From: DATGKG01 sp963851325
GTDB taxonomy: Bacteria > Desulfobacterota > Binatia > Binatales > Binataceae
DNA: 64,000 nucleotides
Assembly (NCBI GenBank): GCA_963851325.1
Contig: CAWKOR010000001.1
Coordinates: forward strand, 868,001-932,000
Reading direction: 5' to 3'
Shown here: positions 24,493 to 33,971 of the stretch, piece by piece
Position numbering within the stretch: position 1 is the stretch's first letter
Layout: each line of letters starts with the position of its first letter
Translations under genes and position numbers: made by a program
The notes under the pieces: generated by a model
What the model was told of the DNA's origin: nothing
Database searches by the model: none
What the model saw: only the letters and a program-made list of their open reading frames with translations

Positions 24493-26391
24493 CTAGTCGG
24501 ACAGCGCGGCAGGATCGAGTTGGGGACCACTCAACTGAGTCACCCTGCCCTCTTCGCCGCGCTCGCGCAGCCAGCGGGCGACGATCATCATCGGCTCCAG
24601 GTCGGCGCGCGCAATCGGAAGCTCCCGGTAACGATCGAAGTTCGCTGCGACGAAGCGCATCACCTCTTCTGATGCTTCGGGCGAATCGAGCTGACGCGTC
24701 ATCGCGAGGCGGCCCGACAACACCACATGCGCCGCGCGATCCTCCCCCGCCCCGGTCACGATGAGGAGGTTGTTCTCGGTGACCACCTGGCTCAGCCGGC
24801 TGACCCGCGAAGACAGCGTGGCCAGCGATTGCAAATCGCGCTGATGACGGTTGGCTTCCTCGAAACGCATGGCAGATGCGGCCTGATCGCGCGCCTTCGC
24901 CAGCCCGCCGAGAATCGATCCGGTGCGGGAGCCGCGCAGGAATCCGACCGCGTCGCGCACCCGATCCTCGTAGGCGGTCTCATCGATGCTAAGGTTGCAG
25001 GGCGCGCTGCAATGCCCCATCTGGCCGTAGATGCAGGGCGAGAAGTCGGGCTCGGGATCGAGGCGTCCGGTGCAGGTGCGCAACCCGAGCAGCCGGGAGA
25101 GCGTGCGCGCCGAATGATCGACGCCGCGTTTCCCGACGAACGGGCCCAGGAACATCACGCCACGGCGAACCGTCATTTTCTGGGTCACCACGATGCGCGG
25201 GAAATCGTCCATCAGGTCAAGCCGGATGAAGAACGCGGGCGCGACGCTCTTGAGCATCCGATTGAACGGTGGCTTGAGTTCGCGGATGAGTTGGGCCTCC
25301 AGCAGCGCGGCCTCGAGCGAGGAGCGCGTCACCCGGGTTTCGATTTTCCAGACATGGCTGATGAGGTCGGCGGTCTTCGCGCTGACGCTGGAATTGAAAT
25401 ACGCGCCGACGCGATCCTTCAGCCGGCGTGCTTTGCCGACATAGAGCAGGTCGCCTCGTTCATTGCGCATCAGGTAGACGCCCGGCGCGGTCGGCAGCGC
25501 CGCGATTTCTTCGGGCGTGATGTGCCGCTCGATTCGGCGTCCCGCCGCGCCGCGCTGATGATCGTCGATAAGGCGGTCCAGGCGCGTGAGGCCCATCTTG
25601 GCCGCCATCTCGATGAAGATGGACAGAATCTCGGCCGCCATCCGCGCATCGCCCAAGCCGCGATGGCGTCCCTCGGTCGAAAGCCCGAAGTGCTCGGCGA
25701 GCGCGTCGAGCCGCTTGCGCCGCAGCGACGGCATGAAGCGGCGCGCCATCCGCAAGGTGCAGAGAACCGGATTGTTGAGCCCGATTCCGAAGATGCGGCG
25801 GAACTCGAAATCGAGAAAGGAAAAATCGAACGCCGCATTATGCGCGACCATCACCGAGTCACCGAGAAACTCGCGAAACGCCGGCAATACATCTTCGATA
25901 CGCGGGGCCTCGCGCACCATCTCGTTGCTGATCGAGGTCATGTTGCTGATGAAATGCGGAATCGCGCGATGCGGCCGGACCAGGGTCTGAAACGACTCGA
26001 CCATCCGGCGACCGGCCATTTTCCATGCACCGATCTCGATGATAGTGCCGGGCCCCGCGCGTCCGCCGGTGGTTTCGAGGTCAACAACAGTGAAGCACGC
26101 CTCTTCGAGTGCAACGCGCAGACCGAAGCTTTTGCGCAGCGACCATAGCGCGGTGTCGGCATCGAAGATGAAGTTGGGATCCTCGGCCAGGAGCGTGCGC
26201 ACCAGTCGCGCGCCGAGCTCGGGATCGGAGCCCGCGCCGCTGAGCAGGAGGCCGATGATCTCGCGAGCGTCGGCGCCGGACGGACGCGATTCGAGAAACG
26301 CGTAGACCTTTTCCTTGGCCGTCGCGCGATACGCCGGCGGAGCTTTCCCCGCCGCGGGAGAGGTCCCCAAAACATCGAATCCAGCAGCCAC
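24493..26391 (-). CDS. DEDDh exonuclease - GIY-YIG/UvrC-like nuclease fusion
   Basis: A 632-residue protein. Residues 25-90 look like a winged helix. Residues 98-260 form a DnaQ-type DEDDh 3'-5' exonuclease (VVDLETTG, VAHNAAFDFSFL, HRGLGDARMAAEI). Residues 285-370 form a GIY-YIG endonuclease (APGVYLMRNERGDLLYVGKA). The C-terminal part resembles UvrC with CIYGQMGHCSAPC and a UVR-like helix. The architecture is known for proteins annotated as DEDD exonuclease domain-containing, related to mycobacterial Cho-like nucleases. A role in excision repair or damaged-DNA processing is inferred. The start at 26391 is uncertain. Confidence 0.88.
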   Translation of the reverse strand: MAAGFDVLGTSPAAGKAPPAYRATAKEKVYAFLESRPSGADAREIIGLLLSGAGSDPELGARLVRTLLAEDPNFIFDADTALWSLRKSFGLRVALEEACFTVVDLETTGGRAGPGTIIEIGAWKMAGRRMVESFQTLVRPHRAIPHFISNMTSISNEMVREAPRIEDVLPAFREFLGDSVMVAHNAAFDFSFLDFEFRRIFGIGLNNPVLCTLRMARRFMPSLRRKRLDALAEHFGLSTEGRHRGLGDARMAAEILSIFIEMAAKMGLTRLDRLIDDHQRGAAGRRIERHITPEEIAALPTAPGVYLMRNERGDLLYVGKARRLKDRVGAYFNSSVSAKTADLISHVWKIETRVTRSSLEAALLEAQLIRELKPPFNRMLKSVAPAFFIRLDLMDDFPRIVVTQKMTVRRGVMFLGPFVGKRGVDHSARTLSRLLGLRTCTGRLDPEPDFSPCIYGQMGHCSAPCNLSIDETAYEDRVRDAVGFLRGSRTGSILGGLAKARDQAASAMRFEEANRHQRDLQSLATLSSRVSRLSQVVTENNLLIVTGAGEDRAAHVVLSGRLAMTRQLDSPEASEEVMRFVAANFDRYRELPIARADLEPMMIVARWLRERGEEGRVTQLSGPQLDPAALSD

Positions 26392-27227
26392 CGCCTCACG
26401 CCCTCCAGCGGTGGTTTTAGCAGGGCGAAGCTCTGGTGAAAATAGCCGGGGAATGATCCGCCCAAAGCGTCTACAATCTGACTAACTTGAGACATACTCA
26501 AATTAGCTATTGATATCTAAAACTCTCCAGGCTACGTCTGAGATATCCGCCCCGGACAGACCCCTTAGGCATTAGGGTCTCCCACCACCGGACCACGGTT
26601 ACTCCGCCAAGCCGCTGACCAGACACCGTCTGGCGACAGTTTCCCGAAGCGCTCTTGCCGCCGTTACGCAATCGACCGCAGCCAACCAAGGGAAACTCCG
26701 GAAAACGGCGCTTTTGATACTCATCTCTGGAACCAAGGAGAGACTACTGCCAGCGGGGTCAAGTGTCGTCCGCGACGCTTCCGATTTGAAGTAGATGGCG
26801 TCTCGTTCCCCCTTACCCCTGTCGGCTCTGTTTCCGGTTGTTCCGTAACTTTACGCGGTTATTTTCGGGAGCGGCGACGTCTGGCCGGCGTTTCTCCACA
26901 CCGATCTGGTGGATCGCTTGCATTGGTCGACTCAGGTGCAATTACTCGACGGAGTTGCACTCGGCGAGGATACGCCCGGACCAGTATTCCACTGCGACAT
27001 TCATCGGTCATTTGCTCAGTGGCGTTCGCGGGTTGGTCGTCGCGACCAAAGCATCTTCCTTCCAGGCTTTCTCTCGCGGTGTTGAAGGGCCTAATGAAGC
27101 ACTCGCAGCTTCGCCGACATCACACCCAGATCGGCACTTCTATCTGCTGAGCCAGGTTCCCTCGAAGCTCCTCACGGTGACGCCCCAAGGTCCTCGCACT
27201 GCCGCCCGTTTCGTGACAACGTATGTC
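26392..27227. other. intergenic region, no gene recognised; holds a dispersed repeat
   Basis: This 836-bp stretch shows no gene I can support; short frames on both strands have no family features. Positions 26423-26450 are an exact 28-bp copy of 39832-39859 (core GGGCGAAGCTCTGGTGAAAA). It lies at the boundary of the accessory island and may mark a former insertion. Confidence 0.45.
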
Positions 27228-28052
27228 ATGGCCGGTCTTCGGCTGCCGGTGCGTCGGACTAGTTGCAACGCGGCAGATCGCCGGTCGAGGACCGCCCAGT
27301 GTACGATAGGTAGGGCGCTCCTACCTCTTATTGTTCTCGTGCTGATCCTATCGCCTGAAGCGTTCGCGGGCCCACCGTACATTACCGACGACCCGGAGCC
27401 GGTGGCGTATCAACACTGGGAAGTTTACCTCGCATCGATATTCAGCAAACAGCCAGATGCCTGGACAAACACCGCTCCTCACCTCGAAGTAAACTACGGA
27501 GTGGCGCCTGACATTCAACTTCATTCGATCTTGCCCATGACCTTGTACACACCTGCCGATGGTGCAAGCAGCTACGGGTACGGGGACACCGAGCTTGGCG
27601 TCAAATATCGGTTCGTTCACGAAGGCGATTGGCTACCGCAGATTGGAACATTTCCACTGCTGGAAGTTCCTAGCGGGTCGAATGCCAGGAATCTGGGTAG
27701 CGGGCACTTCCAGACCTTCCTGCCGCTTTGGCTCCAAAAGAGCGAAGGAAAGTGGACTGCCTACGGAGGCGCTGGCTACTGGATCAATCCAGGTTCCGAG
27801 AATCGTAATTGGTGGTTTACCGGCATCCTGGTTCAGTGCCACTTGCTTTCAAACCTGACCCCAGGTGTGGAGCTCTTTCATGGGACTTCACAACAAACAG
27901 GTCAATCGGCGCAGACTGGGTTTAATCTAGGGATGGTGTGGGACCTTAGCGACGTTCAGCATATTATGTTCTCGGCTGGTCCCGCTTTTGGAGGGCCAAA
28001 CCAACTTCAGGGGTATTTCGCTTACCAATTGACCTTTGGGCCGTATCCATAA
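27228..28052 (+). CDS. predicted outer-membrane beta-barrel protein (MetA-pathway/transporter type)
   Basis: A protein of up to 274 residues. A hydrophobic signal (ALLPLIVLVLILSPEAFA) is followed by GPPYITDDPEPVAYQHWEVY, the usual mature start of a Gram-negative family of barrel proteins (pfam Phenol_MetA_deg type). Alternating aromatic strands continue to an end in FAYQLTFGPYP. It may be a porin for hydrophobic compounds. The ATG at 27228 gives 48 residues before the signal core, has no ribosome site, and no closer start codon exists, so the original start may have been lost at the repeat-rich junction upstream. A truncated DUF1329 gene follows. Confidence 0.72.
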   Translation: MAGLRLPVRRTSCNAADRRSRTAQCTIGRALLPLIVLVLILSPEAFAGPPYITDDPEPVAYQHWEVYLASIFSKQPDAWTNTAPHLEVNYGVAPDIQLHSILPMTLYTPADGASSYGYGDTELGVKYRFVHEGDWLPQIGTFPLLEVPSGSNARNLGSGHFQTFLPLWLQKSEGKWTAYGGAGYWINPGSENRNWWFTGILVQCHLLSNLTPGVELFHGTSQQTGQSAQTGFNLGMVWDLSDVQHIMFSAGPAFGGPNQLQGYFAYQLTFGPYP

Positions 28053-28188
28053 GTTGCTGGAGGTAAGCGTTGGGCCGGGGCTTATGGAGCAGAGGGAAAA
28101 ACCGCTCCGTCGTCGGCTTCCCCTGTTCGTGCGATTTCTCTGCGTTTACCACAGATCGACGTTGCTGCTGTCTCAGGATGTGGCCTAA

Positions 28189-29037
28189 CCCGCGCAAATC
28201 GAGTATTTTCAGATCGGCCACTATGCGGGCTACGATTTGATTGGAAGGACCGAGGTCGAACCATTGCCTGTCGATCCGGATTTCAAAGTCACTCATCGGC
28301 TATGGTTGTTCGTTCTTTATCCTTTGCTCGCACCCCAGGACATTCACGGCACTGGCTTCATTCGATGGCGCTATAGCGATCCGGACCGCGGCGACGATAC
28401 CCTGGATCTGGGAGGCGGCGCACGTCGGGTGCGGCGACTAAATGAAGGAATAATGAGTGATGCCACCGGTGCTCAGGCGTGGGATCCTGACCACTATTCG
28501 GGTTTCAATCCGAAGACTGAACAATACGTTTACAAATTCCTTGGTGAGAAGCAGATGCTCGCTTGCGCTCATGCACAACACTCACCCGAGGTGCGTTGTC
28601 CTACCGATGGTGGCATCAGTGCTTGTCCGGAAGCTTGGGAAATGCGTCATCTCTATGTCATCGAGGCGCTTCCACGCAGGACCGTGGGCGTCAATCAGCA
28701 GGCACTCCATAGCCGTACAATCGTCTATCTGGATTCAGAACTGTGGTTCGAGCTATACATCGATACCTATGATCGTCAGGGTCAGCTATTTCAGAACCAT
28801 ATCTACTGGGTCGCTACTCGTGACCGCCCGGTCTCAGACGCCAAGGTTGCAATTTATCCATTCAAGCGTTCGTTCGTGGTAGGCGCGGTTTCCACCGACT
28901 TGCAATCTGGCCTTTCCACCATGTGTTACTTGCCGGGCATTGAGACGCCCGAGCGAGAGTGCTGGTACATTAATATGGGCGCGGTGGGTAAGGACTTTTT
29001 CACGACTGAAGCGATGGTCAGAGCCGCGCAGTTCTAG
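28189..29037 (+). pseudogene. 5'-truncated DUF1329 gene
   Basis: The frame from 28189 (QIEYFQIGHYAGYDLIGRTE) to 29037 aligns with the C-terminal two thirds of the intact DUF1329 protein at 30373. Both share PVDPDFKVT, APQDIHGTGFIRWRY, GARRVRRLNE, EVRCPTDGG and TPERECWYINMGAV. An in-frame TAA at 28186 and loss of similarity upstream show that the first 180 or so codons, including the signal peptide, are gone. The remaining part has kept its reading frame. A terminator hairpin follows. It may be a recent pseudogene or a donor for recombination with the intact copy. Confidence 0.82.
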
Positions 29038-29060
29038 TATTCGGTTTTCGCCGTTATCAG

Positions 29061-29100
29061 TCGTCGGCCTTCGCCGTTTAGGGGAGGCCGACGATTTCTT
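29061..29100 (+). terminator. hairpin terminator after truncated DUF1329 gene
   Basis: TCGTCGGCCT (29061-29070) pairs with AGGCCGACGA (29085-29094), followed by TTTCTT. It is a good intrinsic terminator in plus orientation. Confidence 0.7.
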
Positions 29101-29315
29101 GAGAGCCATATTCAGGCACAGCGGGGCTGCGAACTTCAAAAAGTAGATAGGACAGCACGTGCGACTGTCGAGTGAAGCCGCCCCTCTCGAAATATTGGTG
29201 GTGCTTGCAGTGATTTCGATGCTGGAAACCCCTCTTTGCCGTTAAATTGGCCTATTCTCCCTAGCCGGGTATCCTGTCTGATTGGGCAGGATGCCAGCAG
29301 GGGAGAAGAACGAGA

Positions 29316-29432
29316 TTGAAGCTGTTCGACAATATCCGCAAGGAGTGCGAGTTCGGACTCAAAACCACCAAGCCGAGTAGCCGCCAAGCTGAAGTGCCTC
29401 GGCGAACGGTGCGACAGGCGTTGGCCAGGCGA
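29316..29432 (+). mobile_element. IS21-family IstA N-terminal fragment A
   Basis: From TTG 29316 the frame reads LKLFDNIRKECEFGLKTT and then PRRTVRQALAR, the N-terminal helix-turn-helix of IS21-type IstA transposases. A GGGAG ribosome site is upstream. It breaks off after about 38 codons where an IS3 fragment begins on the other strand. About 98 bp are nearly identical to fragment B at 37053. Confidence 0.55.
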
Positions 29433-29439
29433 AACTATG

Positions 29440-29826
29440 GTCGCCTGGGCGCGACGGATCGGACTCCCCATCGCCGATCACGCTTTTTTTGAGCAGGCGG
29501 TTATCGAGCAACACCTCGGCCAACAACTCCTTCAGTTGCTGGGCCTCCGCGCGCAGTCCTTTGACTTCGTCGCTGGTCGCTTCCCGGGCGGTGTCGCCGG
29601 CCAGCCGCTTCTTGCCCGCCTCCAGGAATTCCTTCGACCAGCGGTAGTACAGATTCTGGTTAATGCCTTCCGTGCGGCACAGCTCAGCGACGCTCTCTTC
29701 GCCACGCAGGCCCGCGATCACGATCCTGACTTTTTCCTCGGCGGAATACTGTCGCCGGTTGGCTCGCCGAATATCCCGAACTGCCTTCTCCGCTTCCTCT
29801 GATTGCCGCTCCACTGCTGATCTCAT
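29440..29826 (-). mobile_element. IS3-family OrfA transposase, 3' end lost
   Basis: About 129 codons encode the IS3-type OrfA. It has the N-terminal MRSAVERQSEEAEKAV, the helix-turn-helix RRQYSAEEKVRIVIAGLRG ... ELCRTEGINQNLYYRW, and the leucine-zipper-like ELLAEVLLDNRLLKKSVI. After GDGE the reading runs into antisense IstA sequence, so the normal end and OrfB are missing. The fragment cannot transpose by itself. Confidence 0.8.
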
Positions 29827-29829
29827 CTC

Positions 29830-30372
29830 CGCTCCTTCCGCGGTTACGATGAGCTCAAAAGCCTCTCTTACTCAATCGCGCCTTTCTGTCTCACAAGTGC
29901 TGACGGGGAACACGATTGCCTCGCCCGTCACGCTGGTCTTCGATCACATCGCGAAGACCGAGCGCCCCCTTACCGGTACCCCAGAAATTGGCTAGAGGTC
30001 GACGGCCAGTTGAGCGTACATGGGTCGCTTGTTTCCGGATGAAGGAGCTTTAGTAAAACGACGATGTCTTGAGGCTTCCGGGTGCGAAATTGATAAGTTT
30101 GTTTACCCTTTACGAGAAGAAACGCTTATGGTAACTCTCACAATGCTTCGGTACTGTTCGGTCCCTTGACGAGCCACGCTGCGGCGGAGGTGGTGTCCTC
30201 GCGCATCATTTTTCAAAATCCGTAATTTCGCAAAGGAAAAGGTTTCCCCTCAGTGAGAACTGCGGCTGCTCTCAGGAAATGGATTGTTGATTGGCAGTAA
30301 CTGTCGGCCCTAAAGTGCGTCAGTCTGCCGCCCGAATTGATCCGTCCGAATTGTCATAGAGGAGTCCATGAT
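29830..30372. other. intergenic region upstream of intact DUF1329 gene
   Basis: 543 bases with no supported gene. It contains the promoter of the DUF1329 gene and the outer edge of the IS3 fragment. AGAGGAG at 30358 is the ribosome site of the next gene. Confidence 0.4.
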
Positions 30373-31680
30373 GTGAAGAGTCCCAAGAGTATTGGAAAAG
30401 TAGGTCGCTGGATGGCAACCCTAATGGTGTCCGGCTTGTTGGCCGCCAGCCCAAGCATCGCGCAAGTCCATCCAGGTGACATGATCACCCCTCAGAATTC
30501 CGCCAAGATTAGAGACCTCGTCTCTCCAGGCGTTCTTTACAAAGTCGGGCGCGGGATGTCGATGAAAATCGTTCCTTCGCAACGCATCGACTGGCCTCCG
30601 CCGTTTAAGGACGCGACCGAGAAGTATTCCTCGCAGGTGCGCCTCACTGATGACCACCGAAGCCTCATCGGGTACGTCGCCGGACAACCGTTTCCACTCA
30701 TCGATCCCAACGATCCGCATGTTGGCGCCAAGATCATGTGGAACAATGTCTTCCGGCCAATTACCTCAGATGACTATGATTTGCGCTTCTTCGATTGCGA
30801 CACCGCGCATGGAACTGCCGGCTCCAGCCAAAAGGGGCAGGTCGTCTATTTTCAGGTCGGCCACTATATGGGGTACGACCTGGTCGGCAGGACCGAAGTA
30901 GAACCGCTCCCGGTCGATCCGGACTTCAAAGTCACCGGCCGGTTGTGGGTATTCGGATTGTATCCGCTGCTCGCGCCTCAGGACATCCATGGAACCGGAT
31001 TCATCCGGTGGCGTTACGCTGATCCCAATCGCCCTGACGATGACTGGTCGCTCGGGGCGGGTTCGCGACGAGTGCGCCGTCTTAACGAGTCCATAATGAG
31101 CGACCAGACCGGCGCTCAGGAATGGAACCCTGATCACTATTCAGGCTTCAACGCGAAGACCGAATTCTACGACTACAAGTTCCTGGGTGAGAAGAACATG
31201 CTCGCGTGTGCTCACGCCGCCCACTCGCCGGAAGTGCGTTGCCCAACCGACGGTGGCACCAGTGCATGCCCCGAGGAATGGGAGATGCGCCACATGTACG
31301 TCGTCCAGGCGGAACCGCGCCGCAGTCTTGGGAAGGCGGTTGGTGTGCTGGATTCAAAAACCGTCATCTACATGGACAGCGAAATGTGGTTTGAGCCCTA
31401 CATCGACGAATACGACCAGCAGGGTCGCCTGTGGATGAACCACATCTGGTGGACGGCTTATAGAGATCGGCCGGTTCCCGACGCGAAGATCGCGATCTAT
31501 CCGTTCAAGCGTGCCTTCGAGGTCGGTGCGGTTTCAACCGATGTCCAGTCCGGCCTGGCCACCATGTGTTACTTGCCCGGAATGGAAACTCCCGAACGCG
31601 AATGCTGGTATATCAATATGGGAGCGGTAGATCGCTCCAACTTTACCACTGACGCGATGGTTCGCGCCGCTTCATTCTAG
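30373..31680 (+). CDS. DUF1329-family exported protein
   Basis: A 435-residue protein with an N-terminal signal peptide (WMATLMVSGLLAASPSIAQ) and a full DUF1329 domain. This family sits in the periplasm or outer membrane, has a lipoprotein-sorting-like (LolA/B) fold and is often encoded beside transporters or hydrocarbon-degradation genes; its exact function is not established. The start is GTG 30373 with AGAGGAG upstream; the nearby ATG codons are out of frame. A 5'-truncated paralogue lies 1.3 kb upstream. A strong hairpin terminator follows. Confidence 0.88.
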   Translation: MKSPKSIGKVGRWMATLMVSGLLAASPSIAQVHPGDMITPQNSAKIRDLVSPGVLYKVGRGMSMKIVPSQRIDWPPPFKDATEKYSSQVRLTDDHRSLIGYVAGQPFPLIDPNDPHVGAKIMWNNVFRPITSDDYDLRFFDCDTAHGTAGSSQKGQVVYFQVGHYMGYDLVGRTEVEPLPVDPDFKVTGRLWVFGLYPLLAPQDIHGTGFIRWRYADPNRPDDDWSLGAGSRRVRRLNESIMSDQTGAQEWNPDHYSGFNAKTEFYDYKFLGEKNMLACAHAAHSPEVRCPTDGGTSACPEEWEMRHMYVVQAEPRRSLGKAVGVLDSKTVIYMDSEMWFEPYIDEYDQQGRLWMNHIWWTAYRDRPVPDAKIAIYPFKRAFEVGAVSTDVQSGLATMCYLPGMETPERECWYINMGAVDRSNFTTDAMVRAASF

Positions 31681-31693
31681 TCTCTGTCTCGAT

Positions 31694-31728
31694 GATGGTG
31701 CGCCTCTCTCGAGGCGCACCATCCGCTT
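31694..31728 (+). terminator. strong hairpin after DUF1329 gene
   Basis: GATGGTGCGCCTC (31694-31706), loop TCTC, then GAGGCGCACCATC (31711-31723): a perfect 13-bp stem starting 14 bases after the stop. The T-tract is poor (CGCTTCTC). Confidence 0.7.
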
Positions 31729-32033
31729 CTCAACCCGGCGAGATCCGAGCCGGAGCGGCCTTCCAGAATCAACCGGGCCACGATGGTTCTCATAGAAGGT
31801 GAGTTTGTCCATGAAGCACTTCCCTCGACTAATAAAATAGCCCTTACCTGCGTTACTCGTACCTCGATAGTCGACTTTGGTTGGAACAGAGAAGCTCTGC
31901 GAGCCACGGGTAAACGAGAGTCACAAAGCGGACAAGGGTCGGCGCCGTACGAACTCGCCAAGATTCCCGTTGCTCATGGCGCGCATATTTTCTCTTGCAG
32001 ACCGGCTGGCGCCAACAGCTTGAAGTCTCCGCA
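31729..32033. other. intergenic region, nothing recognised
   Basis: About 300 bases between the DUF1329 terminator and the AbrB-like gene. The open frame here has no family features. Confidence 0.3.
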
Positions 32034-32234
32034 CTACGCGCAAGCCAGGGGTGACGATTCGCACCGCTTCAACCGGATGTATGCGCGGCTGGAAGGCCGT
32101 TGTTCGACCCGCCCGAGAAGCACGCCCTCGGGCTGCTCAATAGCCTCCAGCTCCGTGTCCGGCTTGAAGCGCAGCGGTTCCCGGAGAGGTTTGGGGACGA
32201 CAATACGCCCCGCTTTGTCGATTTTAAGTTCCAT
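32034..32234 (-). CDS. AbrB/VapB-like antitoxin, orphan
   Basis: The 66-residue frame from ATG 32234 begins MELKIDKAGRIVVPKPLREP and LRFKPDTELEAIEQ, a typical SpoVT-AbrB DNA-binding domain of VapB antitoxins. The C-terminal third (SSRAYIRLKRCESS) does not resemble the toxin-binding part and may be frameshifted. No PIN toxin follows on this strand. It is probably a remnant of a toxin-antitoxin pair or a stand-alone regulator. Confidence 0.6.
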   Translation of the reverse strand: MELKIDKAGRIVVPKPLREPLRFKPDTELEAIEQPEGVLLGRVEQRPSSRAYIRLKRCESSPLACA

Positions 32235-32406
32235 ACCATTAGCAATACCGTATGCCATCAAAAATGGCGATAAACGCAAGGCGGATGGACGTGCTTCGAT
32301 TCCCGATCCATTCAACGTTAAAGCTAATGTCGGTGGTGCCTCCTCTTGGCAGGCTCCCCCGGGATTACCCGCTATCGGGACCAATTCAGAGCTACCAGCT
32401 TGGCGG

Positions 32407-32922
32407 TCAGGAACCCTTCGCTAGTGCCGAGGCCGGCAAGACCACGCGCAGCCCGGCGGTCTCGATCGTGCTCAACAGGATCGCCACGCGTTCCGCCCCC
32501 GAAAGATAGCGATCAAAGATCGCCTCGAAGCCGCGAAAGGCGCCCTCAACCACGCGCACATGTTCGCCCCTGTCGAACGGTTGTTCGCGGATCTCCACCA
32601 CGTCGTTGACGCCGCGCGATCGGATCTCGTTTATGATCGCCTCGGAAACCACGATCGGATCGCTTCCGGCGGAAACCAGACCGCTGACTCCCGCCAGATA
32701 CTTGATCTCGAAATAGTTGCGTTGAAGATCGAGCCGCGCGAAAAGATAGCAGGGAAACAACGGCGCGACCGACATTGAAAGCCTGCCCCATCGAGGCATT
32801 CGCGCCTTCAGCATCGGCAAGAAGACTTCCGACAAGCGGGTCGACAACTGATTGCGGACCCAGAGCTCCTTGCCGGGCCTGGTTCGGATCAAATACCACT
32901 CGTCCGGCGCTTTTGCGGACAT
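32407..32922 (-). CDS. NusG paralogue of the RfaH/UpxY type
   Basis: A 171-residue transcription elongation factor. The NGN domain (5-110) includes EWYLIRTRPGKELWVRNQL, the conserved core LFPCYLFARLD and LAGVSGLVSAG. A KOW-like domain (120-170) contains FDRGEHVRVVEGAFRGFEAI. Paralogues of this type are recruited to single operons, often for polysaccharides, and suppress early termination. It starts at ATG 32922 behind AAAAGGAG. The genes once following it were probably a glycan cluster, of which a broken GDP-mannose dehydratase and a sulfotransferase remain nearby. Confidence 0.82.
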   Translation of the reverse strand: MSAKAPDEWYLIRTRPGKELWVRNQLSTRLSEVFLPMLKARMPRWGRLSMSVAPLFPCYLFARLDLQRNYFEIKYLAGVSGLVSAGSDPIVVSEAIINEIRSRGVNDVVEIREQPFDRGEHVRVVEGAFRGFEAIFDRYLSGAERVAILLSTIETAGLRVVLPASALAKGS

Positions 32923-33013
32923 CGGAACTCCTTTTCGGGAGCCTCGAGAATTAGCGCAGATCAATAGTAGAGGGCAAAACTATCGGGCGCCTGAAACCAA
33001 CACTGTGCTTGAC

Positions 33014-33640
33014 TTAGCGGCCTCGGAGTTCGCGCTGTGCATTTTCCAAATCAGCGTCAACCATCATCGAGACAAGTTCGTGGAACCTTAGCTTGGGTTG
33101 CCACCCGAGGAGGCGGCGGGCATTGCTTGAATCGCCGCATAGTTGATCTACTTCCGCTGGACGAAAGAAGCGCGGGTCGGTGTCAACGAATTTTGCGCCA
33201 ATCCAGCTTGAGGCATTCAAATGCACGCTCGAGGAATTCCTGCACCAATGAGTTTCGGCAGTTGCGTCGGGACGCTCCTGCTGCAGCATCAGCCACATCG
33301 CTCCGACGTAGTCACCGGCGAATCCCCAATCGTGCTTCGCATCGAGGTTTCCCAACCACGCCTGCTCTGCAATGCCACCTTGATGCGCGCAAGGCTGCGC
33401 GCGATTTTTCACGTGACGAAATTCTTACCCCGCCGCGGCGACTCGTGGTTGAACAGGATGCCGTTGACGGCGAACAGATCGTACGCTTCACGGTAGTTGA
33501 CAGTTTGCCAATGTGCATAAACCATGGCGCATGCGTAGGGGCTCCGAGGATGAAACGGCGTCGTCTCCTTCTGCGATCCTTCCTGCGCTTTCCCGAACAT
33601 TTCCGATGTTCCCGCCTGATGCAGCCGCTCGATCTGCCAC
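33014..33640 (-). pseudogene. gmd: GDP-mannose 4,6-dehydratase fragment
   Basis: Two frames on the minus strand together give the C-terminal two thirds of a GDP-mannose 4,6-dehydratase. One has AGTSEMFGKAQEGSQKETTP, FHPRSPYACA, NGILFNHESPRRGKNFVT; the other, after a shift near 33412, has GNLDAKHDWGFAGDYVGAMW, FFRPAEVDQLCGD and LGWQPKLRF. The N-terminal NAD-binding domain is missing, the catalytic Y-x-x-x-K lysine is M (ACAMVYAHW), and about 20 codons near 33230 are scrambled. It once supplied GDP-4-keto-6-deoxymannose for fucose or related sugars; it is now dead. Confidence 0.85.
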
Positions 33641-33971
33641 TCTTCAATCCAGATATCAGATTTGGAATTTAGCGGAATCCGCCCGGCGGTTGACCCCCGA
33701 GTGGCGGTTGACAAGACGGGGCTTGGCCGGCGCGGGGGTTGACGCCGGGAGTGATTCAAACTTCGTGAGATTCAGGTGCAGCTCAATAGCGTCGTGCGAC
33801 ATTCGCGAGAAAAGTTCGTCGCTCGCGACCGCCTGCACGCCTCATTACAACGGGCGTCACCAGTGTTCATCAACCGAGATTCCGAGACCGCACAATGCCT
33901 GCGCGATTCGAAGGTGACGAGGCTCGTCCGGCGCTGGACATGCGATCAAAGGATACTCAATTTGATCGCGT
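33641..33971. other. region with short GCGGTTGAC repeats, no gene
   Basis: Two GGCGGTTGAC copies, at about 33691 and 33709, and a related GGGGTTGACGCCGG occur within 60 bases. The rest shows no recognisable gene. It links the dehydratase fragment to the PIN-toxin gene. Confidence 0.3.

Noticed and set aside
24727..26148. 473-codon open frame on the plus strand
   Set aside because: It is antisense to the DEDDh/UvrC-like gene, which has clear motifs; its own translation is low-complexity Arg/Ala-rich with no domain.
26838..27227. 130-codon N-terminal extension of the outer-membrane protein
   Set aside because: The sequence has no domain and precedes the signal peptide; secreted family members start at the signal.
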